DNA of 64,000 nucleotides from DATKBT01 sp035546295 (GTDB taxonomy: Bacteria > Acidobacteriota > Thermoanaerobaculia > Multivoradales > Multivoraceae), in contig DATKBT010000025.1 of assembly GCA_035546295.1 (NCBI GenBank), forward strand, positions 62,001 through 126,000, written 5' to 3'. This document shows, one piece after another, positions 1-7,611 of the stretch. The translations under genes were made by a program, and so were the position numbers. Below the pieces are notes generated by a model. That model ran no database searches, was not told the DNA's origin, and saw nothing but the letters and a program-made list of their open reading frames with translations. The first letter of the stretch is position 1; each line of letters starts with the position of its first letter.

Positions 1-2
1 TC

Positions 3-467
3 GACCTCGACCCCGACCGCCGCGACCTCCGGCGCTATGTGCGCGACCTGCAGCAGGTGCTGATCGCGGGCCTCGCCGAGCTCGGGATCGAGGCGTTCTC
101 CGGCGAGGACGCCGCCGCGATCGGGATCTGGGTCGAGGGCGCGGGCGGGCGGGAGAAGATCGCCTCGATCGGCGTTCACGTCAAGCGGTGGATCACCACC
201 CACGGCTTCGCGCTCAACGTGACGAGCGACCTCTCGATGTTCGGCGGAATCGTCGCCTGCGGGCTCCCCGGCGTCACCATGACCTCGATCGCGCAACAGC
301 TCGGCTCGGCGCCCGGATTGACGGAGGTGGCCTCGATCGTAGCCGCCCGGTTCGCGCGAGTGTTCGATCGGGAGCTGCTGCCGCTGGATCGCGCCGACGC
401 GACGAGCTGGCTGCGCCCGCCGGCCTCTGCGGCCTCTTCCTCGGCGGCGGGACCGCCGGTCCGGTGA
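3..467 (+). CDS. lipB: Octanoyltransferase LipB, 3' part
   Basis: LipB moves the octanoyl group from octanoyl-ACP to the lipoyl domains of 2-oxoacid dehydrogenases and the glycine cleavage H protein, the first step of lipoate assembly. The reading frame is open from the window edge, so the N-terminal part lies outside. The visible 154 residues hold the family's C-terminal signature: GIWVEG, then KIASIGVHVKRWITTHGFALNV, in which the lysine following the G/A loop is the conserved catalytic-site lysine region, then DLSMFGGIVACGLPG and MTSI. The tail is Ala/Ser rich. The stop TGA overlaps the GTG start of the next gene by four bases. lipA, the partner enzyme, lies 5 kb downstream behind the NAD genes. 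Family assignment is secure. Confidence 0.93.
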   Translation, partial: DLDPDRRDLRRYVRDLQQVLIAGLAELGIEAFSGEDAAAIGIWVEGAGGREKIASIGVHVKRWITTHGFALNVTSDLSMFGGIVACGLPGVTMTSIAQQLGSAPGLTEVASIVAARFARVFDRELLPLDRADATSWLRPPASAASSSAAGPPVR

Positions 468-1420
468 GAGGCGAGCTCAGCGTCGGGCTCTCGGCCGTCA
501 TCGTGGCGGTCACCGAGGAGGTGCCGCGGATCCTCACCGTCGAACGCAGCGAGTGGGGACGCGCACGCCATCCGGCGCTGCCCTTCGGCCCGCTCGATCC
601 GCTCGGCGACCGCACCCTGGAGCTCGGCCTGCGCGGCTGGGTGCGCGAGCAGACCGGTCTCGAGCTGGGCTACGTCGAGCAGCTCTACACCTTCGGCGAT
701 CGCGATCGCGCCGACCGGCCGGTCGCCAACGGGGCCAGCACCCCCCGCATCCTGTCGGTCGCCTACCTCGCGCTGGTGCGCGAGAGCGAAGGCGGGACCG
801 ACGGCGACGCAGCCTGGCGCGATGCCTATCGCTTCCTGCCCTGGGAGGACTGGCGAGCGGGGAGGCCGAGGTCGCTTCAGTCGAGCATCGAGCCGGCGCT
901 TCGGGCCTGGGCGAGCCAGGCGGAGGCGCCGGGTGCCCGCGCCGCACGAACCGAGCGCCTGGAGATCGCCTTCGGCTTGGGGCGCAGCCGCTGGGATGCC
1001 GAGCGGGTGCTCGATCGCTACCAGCTGCTGTACGAGGCAAAGCTGGTGGCGGAGGCGGTGCCGGACGGCGGGTTCGCCGACGGCGGCTTCGGCTCGGCGG
1101 CGATGGCGGTCGATCACCGCCGGATCCTGGCGACCGCGCTCGGACGGCTTCGGGGCAAGCTCAAGTACCGGCCCGTGGTCTTCGAGCTGATGCCGGCCGA
1201 GTTCACCCTCTTCCAGCTCCAGCACGTGGTCGAGGCGCTGTCTGGAATGCGCCTGCACAAGCAGAACTTCCGGCGCCTGGTCGAGCGCGGCGGTCTGGTC
1301 GAGGGAACCGGCAGGATCCACTCGCAGACGGGTGGCCGGCCGGCGGAGCTGTTCCGCTTCCGTCGTGAGGTCCTGCGCGAGCGCCCGGCTCCCGGGGTCG
1401 GCCTGCCCGCGGTCGGTTAG
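464..1420 (+). CDS. nrtR: NrtR-like Nudix-fold transcriptional repressor of NAD synthesis
   Basis: NrtR proteins join a Nudix-like ligand domain, which senses ADP-ribose or related NAD metabolites, to a C-terminal winged helix and repress NAD biosynthesis genes. Seen here: a Nudix-like N-terminal half (about residues 8-150) with LPFGPLDPLGD and VREQTGLEL where the Nudix box belongs. The catalytic RExxEE residues are not conserved (only one Glu remains before TG), so this is probably a sensor and not a hydrolase. The C-terminal third matches the NrtR helix-turn-helix region (KYRPVVFELMPAEFTLFQLQ, then LHKQNFRRLVE and GRPAELFRF). I chose the GTG at 464 because it overlaps the lipB stop as GTGA. 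It sits directly upstream of nadABC, whose promoter carries two palindromes. The protein is about 318 residues, longer than many NrtRs because of an acidic/Ala-rich linker. Confidence 0.85.
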   Translation: MRGELSVGLSAVIVAVTEEVPRILTVERSEWGRARHPALPFGPLDPLGDRTLELGLRGWVREQTGLELGYVEQLYTFGDRDRADRPVANGASTPRILSVAYLALVRESEGGTDGDAAWRDAYRFLPWEDWRAGRPRSLQSSIEPALRAWASQAEAPGARAARTERLEIAFGLGRSRWDAERVLDRYQLLYEAKLVAEAVPDGGFADGGFGSAAMAVDHRRILATALGRLRGKLKYRPVVFELMPAEFTLFQLQHVVEALSGMRLHKQNFRRLVERGGLVEGTGRIHSQTGGRPAELFRFRREVLRERPAPGVGLPAVG

Positions 1421-1509
1421 CGCCTCTTCGCGATCGATCGGGCCGAGCGGAGCCGGCACGCTCCGAAGGCTCTCGGGACCCCCCTTCGTGGCCGGTAGCG
1501 CTTTGACGG

Positions 1510-1539
1510 TTGACAACCCCTTATGCTCATCGATAGCAT
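1510..1539 (+). promoter_or_regulatory. Candidate sigma70-type promoter of nadA
   Basis: A perfect TTGACA at 1510-1515 is followed after 18 bases by TAGCAT at 1534-1539, which matches four of six TATAAT positions. The start of transcription would fall near 1546. The upstream palindrome at 1521-1541 fills the spacer and the -10 box, so a bound repressor would block polymerase. The assignment rests on motif match and position only. Confidence 0.55.
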
Positions 1540-1541
1540 AA
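1521..1541. promoter_or_regulatory. NrtR operator candidate O1
   Basis: Perfect inverted repeat with arms TTATGCT (1521-1527) and AGCATAA (1535-1541) separated by seven bases. It overlaps the spacer and -10 box of the nadA promoter. It shares TTATGCTCA, the right-arm AGCAT and the final A with the second site 61 bp downstream. A regulator gene of the NrtR type lies just upstream, which makes NrtR the natural candidate ligand. That is an inference. Confidence 0.7.
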
Positions 1542-1581
1542 CCAGCGACGGTCGAATATGGCCGTTCTTCTTGGACCCTGC

Positions 1582-1602
1582 TTATGCTCAAATCGAGCAT
1601 TA
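1582..1602. promoter_or_regulatory. NrtR operator candidate O2
   Basis: Inverted repeat with arms TTATGCTC (1582-1589) and GAGCATTA (1595-1602), seven of eight positions paired. It lies in the presumed nadA leader, directly before the ribosome binding site GAGAGGA at 1604-1610. It has the same length and the same left nine bases as O1. The centres are 61 bp apart, close to six helical turns, which would place both on the same DNA face. Confidence 0.65.
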
Positions 1603-1618
1603 CGAGAGGACGAACGTC

Positions 1619-2683
1619 ATGGAGATCGAGACCGCCAACGACAGCGCGCGCGCGCCGAGATCTTTCGTGCCGGAGCTGACTCCCGCCGTCGCGGCGGCGA
1701 CGCGAGACGTGTGGGAGCGCCTCCGCGGCGTCGTCCCTGAGCTGGAGTGGCCGGTCCACGCTCCCTACGTCCATGCCATCCGCGAGTGGAAGGAGCGCCG
1801 CAACGCCGTGATCCTGGCCCACAACTACATGACGCCCGAGATCTTCCACGGCGTGGCGGACCTGACCGGCGATTCGCTGGCGTTGGCCCGCCAGGCCGCT
1901 CAGACGGACGCCGACGTCATCGTGTTGTGCGGCGTTCACTTCATGGCCGAGACCGCCAAGCTGCTCAACCCGGAGCGCACCGTCCTGATCCCCGACCGTC
2001 GTGCGGGCTGCTCGCTCGCCGCGTCGATCACGGGCGCCGACATCCGCCGCCTTCGCGAGCGCCATCCCGGGGTGCCGGTGGTCACCTACGTCAACACTTC
2101 GGCCGAGGTCAAGGCCGAGAGCGACGTCTGCTGCACGTCGTCGAACGCGGTCGAGGTCGTCGAGTCGCTCGGCGCGCCGCGCGTCCTGTTCCTCCCCGAC
2201 GAGTACCTTGCGGCGCACGTCGCGCAGAACACCGACGTCGAGATCATCCCCTGGCAGGGACACTGCGAGGTCCACGAGCGCTTCACCGGCGAGCAGCTCC
2301 GCGAGTACCGGCGCGGCCACCGCGACCTGGTGGTGCTCGCGCATCCGGAGTGCCCGCCCGACGTGCTGGACGAGGCCGACTTCGTCGGCTCCACCTCCGC
2401 GATGGTGGAGTGGGTCGGGCGCCGCAAGCCGCAGAAGGTGGTGATGGTCACCGAGTGCTCGATGAGCGACAACGTGGCCGTCGAGCATCCCGAGGTGGAG
2501 TTCGTGCGCCCCTGCAACCTGTGCCCGCACATGAAGCGGATCACCCTGCCGAAGATCCTCGACTCGCTGGTCGAGCTCCGGGACGAGGTCACCGTCGATC
2601 CTGCCATCGCCAGCCGCGCCCGGCGGGCGGTGGAGCGGATGCTCGAGGTCGGGACGCTGCCGCCGATGCCGGCCGCCAACTGA
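1619..2683 (+). CDS. nadA: Quinolinate synthase NadA
   Basis: NadA condenses iminoaspartate with dihydroxyacetone phosphate to quinolinate in de novo NAD synthesis and carries an oxygen-sensitive 4Fe-4S cluster. Seen: VILAHNYMTPEI near the N terminus, CGVHFMAETAKLL around Cys104, PDRRAGCSLA, CCTSSNAVEVVES around Cys171/172, and CNLCPHMKRITL with Cys299 and Cys302. These supply the three cluster cysteines of the family. I start at ATG 1619 because GAGAGGA lies eight bases ahead of it. The open frame extends further upstream, but that part covers the operators. The product is 354 residues, a normal size. nadB follows after 34 bases, so nadABC is an operon, probably controlled by the two palindromes. 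Confidence 0.96.
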   Translation: MEIETANDSARAPRSFVPELTPAVAAATRDVWERLRGVVPELEWPVHAPYVHAIREWKERRNAVILAHNYMTPEIFHGVADLTGDSLALARQAAQTDADVIVLCGVHFMAETAKLLNPERTVLIPDRRAGCSLAASITGADIRRLRERHPGVPVVTYVNTSAEVKAESDVCCTSSNAVEVVESLGAPRVLFLPDEYLAAHVAQNTDVEIIPWQGHCEVHERFTGEQLREYRRGHRDLVVLAHPECPPDVLDEADFVGSTSAMVEWVGRRKPQKVVMVTECSMSDNVAVEHPEVEFVRPCNLCPHMKRITLPKILDSLVELRDEVTVDPAIASRARRAVERMLEVGTLPPMPAAN

Positions 2684-2717
2684 ACCGGACCAGGCTCCTG
2701 AAGAAAGGGACACTGCG

Positions 2718-4541
2718 ATGCAGACGCCGGACGAGCGTTGGGACGAGGTGTGCGAGACCGACGTCGTGGTCCTGGGGAGCGGCGCCGCCGGCCTGAGCGC
2801 CGCGCTCGGCGCCCTCGACGCGACCTCGGCGCCCCGGGTGACGCTGGTGACCAAGACCCGGCTGGGCGCCGGCTCGACGGCGTGGGCTCAAGGCGGCGTG
2901 GCGGTGGCCCTCGCCGCCGACGACTCTCCGCGTCTCCATGCCGAGGACACGCTGAGGGTCGCCCGAGAGCTCGCGGATCCCGACGTCGTGCAGCGGCTGA
3001 CCGCGGACGGGCCGGAGGCGATTCGGCGGCTGCTCGAGTGGGGAGCGCGCTTCGACCGCGATCCCGCGGCCGGAGTCGACGGAGCGGTGGCGCTCGGGCG
3101 CGAGGCGGGCCACCGCCGCCATCGGATCGTCCACGCCGGCGGCGACGCGACCGGCGCCGAGCTGACCCGGGTGCTCACCGATCGTGCTCGCGCGGAGGCG
3201 ATCGCTCGGGGCTCCCGACTCCTCGTCGAGGAGGACCTGTTCGCAGCCGACCTGCTGCTCTCCGGCGCGCGCGGCCGCGAGCGCGTGGCCGGGGTGCTGG
3301 CGATCCGCGAACGCCAGCGGGTCGCGATCCTGGCGCGCGCGGTCGTGGTTGCCACCGGCGGCTTCGGGCAGCTCTTCCTGCACACCACGAACCCACCCGA
3401 GGTGACCGGCGACGGCATCGCGATGGCGGCTCGCGCGGGCGCGCGGCTGGCGGACCTCGAGTTCGTCCAGTTCCATCCCACCGCGCTGTGCTGCGACGGC
3501 GCGAGCTCCGGCGCGGGCGCGATCGGGCGGCGGGCGCCAGGCCGCGGTGGGCAGACCGTCGAGCCGAATCGGCCCCGCCCGCTCCTGACCGAGGCGCTGC
3601 GCGGCGCCGGCGCCCAGCTGGTCGACGCCGCCGGCCGGCGGTTCATGTTCGACGTGCACCCCGATGGCGAGCTCGCCCCGCGCGACGTCGTCGCGCGCGC
3701 GCTGTTCGAGCGCGGCGAGCGCGGGCTCGAGTGTCGGCTCGACCTGCGCACCATCGCGCACGCCGATCCGGCGGCGCTCGAGCGGCGGTTCCCGACGGCC
3801 TGGCGCGTCTGCCGCGTGCACGGCTTCGATCCGGCATCGGCGCCCGTGCCGGTCGCTCCCGCCGCCCACTACGCGATGGGTGGCGTCTGGGTCGATGCCT
3901 GCGGCCGCGCCAGCCTGCCCGGCCTGTGGGCGTGCGGCGAGGCGGCCTCGAGCGGAGTCCACGGCGCCAACCGGCTGGCGTCGAACTCCCTGCTCGAAGC
4001 GTTGGTGCTCGGTCGCCAGGTCGGCGCCTCGGCGGCGAGGGGGGCCGCCGGTCCCCGCCCCGGCGCGAGCGGACTGCAGGTGCCGTCCGGCAGCCTTCCT
4101 CTGCCGTCCGGCAGGCTTCATCTGCCGTCCGGCAGGCTTCATCTGCCGGCCGCGTCGGCGCCGGCGCGGTGGGGGAGGCGACGCGTCGAGGATCCCGCTC
4201 TGCGCCGTCGCATCGGCGAGCTGCTGTGGAGTCACGCCGGCATCGTCCGCAGCGCCGCCGGCCTGACCTTCGCGCTCGCCGAGCTCGGTCGCCTGGAGCC
4301 ATCGCTGCCGGAGGGTCCGTCCGAGACCCGCAATCTGCTCGAGCTCGGGCGCTGGGTCGCCGCGGCGGCGCTGCTGCGCGAGGAGAGCCGCGGCGCACAT
4401 CGGCGCTCGGACTTCCCGCAGACGGACTCTACGGCTCGACGGACCTTCGCTTCGGGAGATGAGCTCCTCGACGCCGCGCGGGCGCGTCTAGCGATCGATC
4501 GGCGCGAGACACCCGCGGCGGCCGAGGCGGTCCTCCGGTGA
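2718..4541 (+). CDS. nadB: L-aspartate oxidase NadB
   Basis: NadB is an FAD flavoprotein that oxidises L-aspartate to iminoaspartate, the substrate of NadA. Seen: the dinucleotide fold VVVLGSGAAGLSAALG at residues 15-30, STAWAQGGVAVAL, DLEFVQFHPTAL, and the C-terminal FAD signature HYAMGGVWVD with GLWACGEAASSGVHGANRL and SNSLLEALV. The ribosome site AAGAAAGGG precedes ATG 2718. At 607 residues it is longer than the usual 530-550. The excess is a Pro/Ser/Leu-rich insert at about residues 440-485 that contains three 21-bp tandem repeats, between the FAD domain and the C-terminal helical domain. The stop overlaps the nadC start as GTGA. Confidence 0.95.
   Translation: MQTPDERWDEVCETDVVVLGSGAAGLSAALGALDATSAPRVTLVTKTRLGAGSTAWAQGGVAVALAADDSPRLHAEDTLRVARELADPDVVQRLTADGPEAIRRLLEWGARFDRDPAAGVDGAVALGREAGHRRHRIVHAGGDATGAELTRVLTDRARAEAIARGSRLLVEEDLFAADLLLSGARGRERVAGVLAIRERQRVAILARAVVVATGGFGQLFLHTTNPPEVTGDGIAMAARAGARLADLEFVQFHPTALCCDGASSGAGAIGRRAPGRGGQTVEPNRPRPLLTEALRGAGAQLVDAAGRRFMFDVHPDGELAPRDVVARALFERGERGLECRLDLRTIAHADPAALERRFPTAWRVCRVHGFDPASAPVPVAPAAHYAMGGVWVDACGRASLPGLWACGEAASSGVHGANRLASNSLLEALVLGRQVGASAARGAAGPRPGASGLQVPSGSLPLPSGRLHLPSGRLHLPAASAPARWGRRRVEDPALRRRIGELLWSHAGIVRSAAGLTFALAELGRLEPSLPEGPSETRNLLELGRWVAAAALLREESRGAHRRSDFPQTDSTARRTFASGDELLDAARARLAIDRRETPAAAEAVLR
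4081..4143 (+). repeat. Three 21-bp in-frame tandem repeats inside nadB
   Basis: Units at 4081-4101, 4102-4122 and 4123-4143; the last two are identical and the first differs at four bases. Each begins TGCCGTCCGGCA, itself an inverted repeat (TGCCG/CGGCA), and encodes a seven-residue P-S-G-R-L-H-L unit. A fourth, truncated unit starts at 4144. The insert lies in a linker region, so it may be tolerated slippage. Confidence 0.85.
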
Positions 4542-5410
4542 GCGGCCTCGCCCTGCCGCCGCCGTTGGTCTGGGAACAGGCGCTGCGGCGCGGTCTGGAG
4601 GAGGACCTGGGAACGGCCGGAGATCTCACCACGGATGCCGTCGTTCCCGTGGAGGCGCGCGGCCGCGCGGCGCTGGTGGCGCGGGCGCCGGGTCGCGTCG
4701 CCGGCGTCGGCGTCGCCGCGCGAGTCTTCGAGCTGCTCGACGCTGGCGTCACGCTGCGACGGCGCGCACAGGAGGGCGCGGCGATCGATGCAGGAGACCT
4801 GCTCGCCGAGGTGGAGGGACCGGCGCGGGCGCTGCTCGTCGGGGAGCGCACCGCGCTCAACCTGCTCGGGCGGCTGTGCGGGATCGCCACCGCGACCCGC
4901 GAGCTGGTCGACGCCATCGGCGAAGCCCCGCGCCCGCGGGTGGTGTGCACACGCAAGACGACGCCCGGCCTGCGCGCGCTTGAGAAGTACGCGGTGCGGG
5001 CCGGCGGCGGTTGGAACCACCGCTTCGGGCTCGACGACGCGGTGCTGATCAAAGACAACCACATCGCGGTGGCCGGTAGCCTCGAGGAGGCGCTCTCGCG
5101 GGTTCGCGCCCGCGTCGGCCATCTGGTGAAGGTCGAGGTCGAGGTCGACCACCTCGACCAGCTCGAGCGAGCTCTCGAGCTCGGGGTCGAGGCCGTGCTG
5201 CTCGACAACTTCGAGCTCGACGAGCTGCGTAGAGCGGTGGCGATGTGCGCGGGGCGCGCGGTGACCGAAGCCTCGGGAGGGATCTCGCCCCGAACCATCC
5301 GCGAGGTCGCTGCGACCGGTGTCGATCTCGTCTCCTCGGGCCATCCCACCCACAGCGCCCCGGCGCTCGACGTCGGCATGGACTGGATTTCGGCGACGTC
5401 GGTCGTCTGA
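4538..5410 (+). CDS. nadC: Nicotinate-nucleotide pyrophosphorylase (carboxylating) NadC
   Basis: NadC converts quinolinate and PRPP to nicotinate mononucleotide, CO2 and pyrophosphate, closing the nadABC set. Seen: EDLGTAGDLTTDAVVP near the N terminus, ERTALNLLGRLCGIAT, the PRPP/quinolinate-binding stretch CTRKTTPGLRALEKYAV, GGWNHRFGLDDAVLIKDNH, VEVEVD, EAVLLDNF and EASGGISPRTI. The length of 290 residues is normal. The GTG start at 4538 overlaps the nadB stop by four bases, which suggests coupled translation. It is probably under the same NrtR control as nadA and nadB. Confidence 0.96.
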   Translation: MSGLALPPPLVWEQALRRGLEEDLGTAGDLTTDAVVPVEARGRAALVARAPGRVAGVGVAARVFELLDAGVTLRRRAQEGAAIDAGDLLAEVEGPARALLVGERTALNLLGRLCGIATATRELVDAIGEAPRPRVVCTRKTTPGLRALEKYAVRAGGGWNHRFGLDDAVLIKDNHIAVAGSLEEALSRVRARVGHLVKVEVEVDHLDQLERALELGVEAVLLDNFELDELRRAVAMCAGRAVTEASGGISPRTIREVAATGVDLVSSGHPTHSAPALDVGMDWISATSVV

Positions 5411-5572
5411 GCCCGGCGCGACCGCGGCGACTCGTCGCGGCCGACGCTCCTCCCGCGCGCGCCCGGGGACGCCGTCCTCCGCGATCCGAGGTGCCCGCTC
5501 CGCCCCGCCCTCGGCGTCTCCTGGGTGGCGCCGGAACCGTCGATCCACGCGCGTGCGTGCGAACCACCGGCG

Positions 5573-5578
5573 TACAAT
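5573..5578 (+). promoter_or_regulatory. -10-like TACAAT just before lipA
   Basis: TACAAT lies eight bases before the lipA ATG. A start of transcription at the usual distance would fall at 5585-5587, giving a leaderless or nearly leaderless mRNA. No clear -35 box is visible, nor a convincing Shine-Dalgarno site. The 176-bp gap after nadC otherwise holds only an imperfect GC-rich hairpin near 5420-5445. Confidence 0.35.
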
Positions 5579-5586
5579 GTCGGGCG

Positions 5587-6543
5587 ATGAGCGAGTCGCT
5601 GATCCAGCTCGGGACGGTCTCGCCGGCCCCTCGCGACGGCGCGCTGCCGGCGCGTCGCGCGCGTCGTCCGGAGTGGCTGCGCATTCGGCTGGCGACGCCC
5701 GAGCAGTACCGCAAGGTGAAGAGTCTGGTCGAACGCCTCGATCTCCACACCGTCTGCCAGGAGGCGCGCTGCCCCAACATCTACGAGTGCTGGGGCCAGC
5801 ACGGCACCGCCACCTTCATGATTCTCGGCGACGTCTGCACCCGCCGCTGCGGGTTCTGCGCGGTGACCTCGGGTCGGCCTCCGAAGCCGCCCGATCCTCT
5901 CGAGCCCGAGCACGTGGCCGAGGCGGTCGCCGTCATGGGTCTTCGTCATGCGGTGATCACGTCGGTCGACCGCGACGATCTTCCCGACGGCGGCGCGCGG
6001 CACTTTGCGGACGTCATCGAGGCCGTGCACCAGCGCAACCCCGGCGCCGCCGTCGAGGTTCTCACCCCCGACTTCCGGCGCGTCCAGGGCGCCCTCGACG
6101 TGGTGCTCGGTGCCGCGCCCGAGGTGTTCTCCCACAACATGGAGACGGTGCCCCGGCTCTACCGCCAGGCGCGCCCGGGATCGAGCTACCAGCGCAGCCT
6201 CGACCTGCTGCGCGAGGCCGCGCGCCGCCGGCACGCGGCCGAGTACGGGGGCCGGGTCAAGACCGGCCTGATGGTCGGCCTCGGCGAGTCCCCGGCGGAG
6301 CTCGCGCAGACGATCCGCGACATCCGCAGCGCCGGGGTCGAGATCCTCACCGTCGGCCAATACCTCCAGCCGACTCGCGAGCACCTGCCCGTCGACCGCT
6401 GGGTCCACCCCGAGGAGTTCGACTCGATCCGCGCGCTCGCGATCGAGCTCGGCTTCAGCCACTGCGAATCGGGACCGCTGGTGCGCTCGAGCTACCACGC
6501 CCACGAGCACGTCGGGGCGGCCGCCGCCGGTCCGATCTCCTGA
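5587..6543 (+). CDS. lipA: Lipoyl synthase LipA
   Basis: LipA is a radical-SAM enzyme that inserts two sulfurs into protein-bound octanoyl groups. Seen: the auxiliary cluster motif CQEARCPNIYEC (C-x4-C-x5-C, residues about 56-67), the radical-SAM motif CTRRCGFC (C-x3-C-x2-C), VDRDDLPDGGARHF, VEVLTPDFR, NMETVPRLY, KTGLMVGLGE, LTVGQYLQPT and the C-terminal RSSYHAHE motif. At 318 residues it is of normal size. The frame is open further upstream but the homology begins after ATG 5587, and a TACAAT box sits just ahead. It is separated from lipB by the NAD regulator and operon, an uncommon arrangement. Confidence 0.96.
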   Translation: MSESLIQLGTVSPAPRDGALPARRARRPEWLRIRLATPEQYRKVKSLVERLDLHTVCQEARCPNIYECWGQHGTATFMILGDVCTRRCGFCAVTSGRPPKPPDPLEPEHVAEAVAVMGLRHAVITSVDRDDLPDGGARHFADVIEAVHQRNPGAAVEVLTPDFRRVQGALDVVLGAAPEVFSHNMETVPRLYRQARPGSSYQRSLDLLREAARRRHAAEYGGRVKTGLMVGLGESPAELAQTIRDIRSAGVEILTVGQYLQPTREHLPVDRWVHPEEFDSIRALAIELGFSHCESGPLVRSSYHAHEHVGAAAAGPIS

Positions 6544-6572
6544 GCTCGTCGAGACTCTCGAACCGTTCTCGC

Positions 6573-7460
6573 ATGCTCCGTCGCCTGCTGGGGGTCGCCC
6601 TCCCCCTGATCCCGAAGCCGATCGTCCGCCGGGTGGCGAACCGCTACGTCGCCGGCGAGACCCTCGATGCCGCCATCGCCAAGGTGGAGGAGCTCAATCG
6701 GCGCGGGCTCGAGGTGACGCTCGCCCTGCTCGGCGAGGAGGTCACCGAGCGCCCCACCGCGGAGGCGGCGGTGGAGGAGTACCTACAGGTGCTCGAGCGT
6801 CTCGAGCCGGCCGGCCTGCGCTCCGGCATCTCGATCAAGCTGACCCTGCTCGGGCTCGAGATCGAGGAGGCGTATTGCCGATCGAACCTGATCCGCGTGC
6901 TCGACGCGGCGGCCGCCCACGACACCTTCGTACGCATCGACATGGAGGACCACACCTGCACCGACGCGACGCTGCGGCTCTATCGGGAGATGCGCGACCG
7001 CTACGGCAATGTCGGCACGGTGCTCCAGGCCTACCTGCGCCGCACGCCGAGGGACATCGAGACGCTGCCCGAGGGCGCCAGCATCCGGCTGTGCAAGGGC
7101 ATTTACATCGAGCCCGAGGAGGTGGCCTACCACGGCTACGAGGAGGTCCGCCGCGAGTTCGTGCGCGACCTCGGTTTGCTGTTCGATCGCGGCGCGAGGG
7201 TGGCGGTCGCCACCCACGACCGCTATCTGGTCGACGCCGCCCGCAAGGAGATCCGCCGGCGCGGCCTGGCCGGGAGCTACGAGTTCCAGACCCTGCTCGG
7301 CGTCACCGAGGGGCTGCGAGACGAGCTGCACTCCGAGGGCCATCGCGTCCGCGTCTACGTGCCCTACGGCCGCGACTGGTACGCGTACTCGGTGCGCCGG
7401 CTGCGCGAGAACCCTCAGATCGCGGTCTACGTGCTCAAGGCGATGTTCGGTCGGGCGTAG
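6573..7460 (+). CDS. putB: Proline dehydrogenase (monofunctional)
   Basis: This FAD enzyme oxidises proline to 1-pyrroline-5-carboxylate and feeds electrons to the quinone pool. Seen over 295 residues: ISIKLTLLGLEI, VRIDMEDHTCTDATL, the barrel strand VGTVLQAYLRRTPRDIE, SIRLCKGIYIEP, VAVATHDRYLV, YEFQTLLGV and the C-terminal RVYVPYGRDWYAYSVRRLRENP, all typical of bacterial single-domain PRODH. The start ATG 6573 lies 29 bases after lipA. The P5C dehydrogenase partner is not in the window. The gene after it is proC, which catalyses the reverse direction, so proline turnover enzymes are paired here. The symbol is used loosely for monofunctional PRODH. Confidence 0.9.
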   Translation: MLRRLLGVALPLIPKPIVRRVANRYVAGETLDAAIAKVEELNRRGLEVTLALLGEEVTERPTAEAAVEEYLQVLERLEPAGLRSGISIKLTLLGLEIEEAYCRSNLIRVLDAAAAHDTFVRIDMEDHTCTDATLRLYREMRDRYGNVGTVLQAYLRRTPRDIETLPEGASIRLCKGIYIEPEEVAYHGYEEVRREFVRDLGLLFDRGARVAVATHDRYLVDAARKEIRRRGLAGSYEFQTLLGVTEGLRDELHSEGHRVRVYVPYGRDWYAYSVRRLRENPQIAVYVLKAMFGRA

Positions 7461-7529
7461 AGCGCTCGTCCCGGAGGATTCGAGCGCGCTGCCAGAGCGC
7501 GTCGGACCGGCGCTCATGGTCGCCGACGG

Positions 7530-7565
7530 GGGTGCCGGCGGTCGCCACTGGGGTGCCGGCGGTCG
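7530..7565. repeat. 15-bp direct repeat, 21-bp period, upstream of proC
   Basis: GGGTGCCGGCGGTCG occurs at 7530-7544 and again at 7551-7565, separated by six bases. It lies in the 151-bp gap between the proline dehydrogenase gene and proC. No promoter or terminator function is evident. It resembles the short tandem duplications elsewhere in the window. Confidence 0.7.
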
Positions 7566-7611
7566 AGCTGCTAGCGTGCGCCTTCTCAGGACCGAGGACG
7601 GGACCGAGCCG

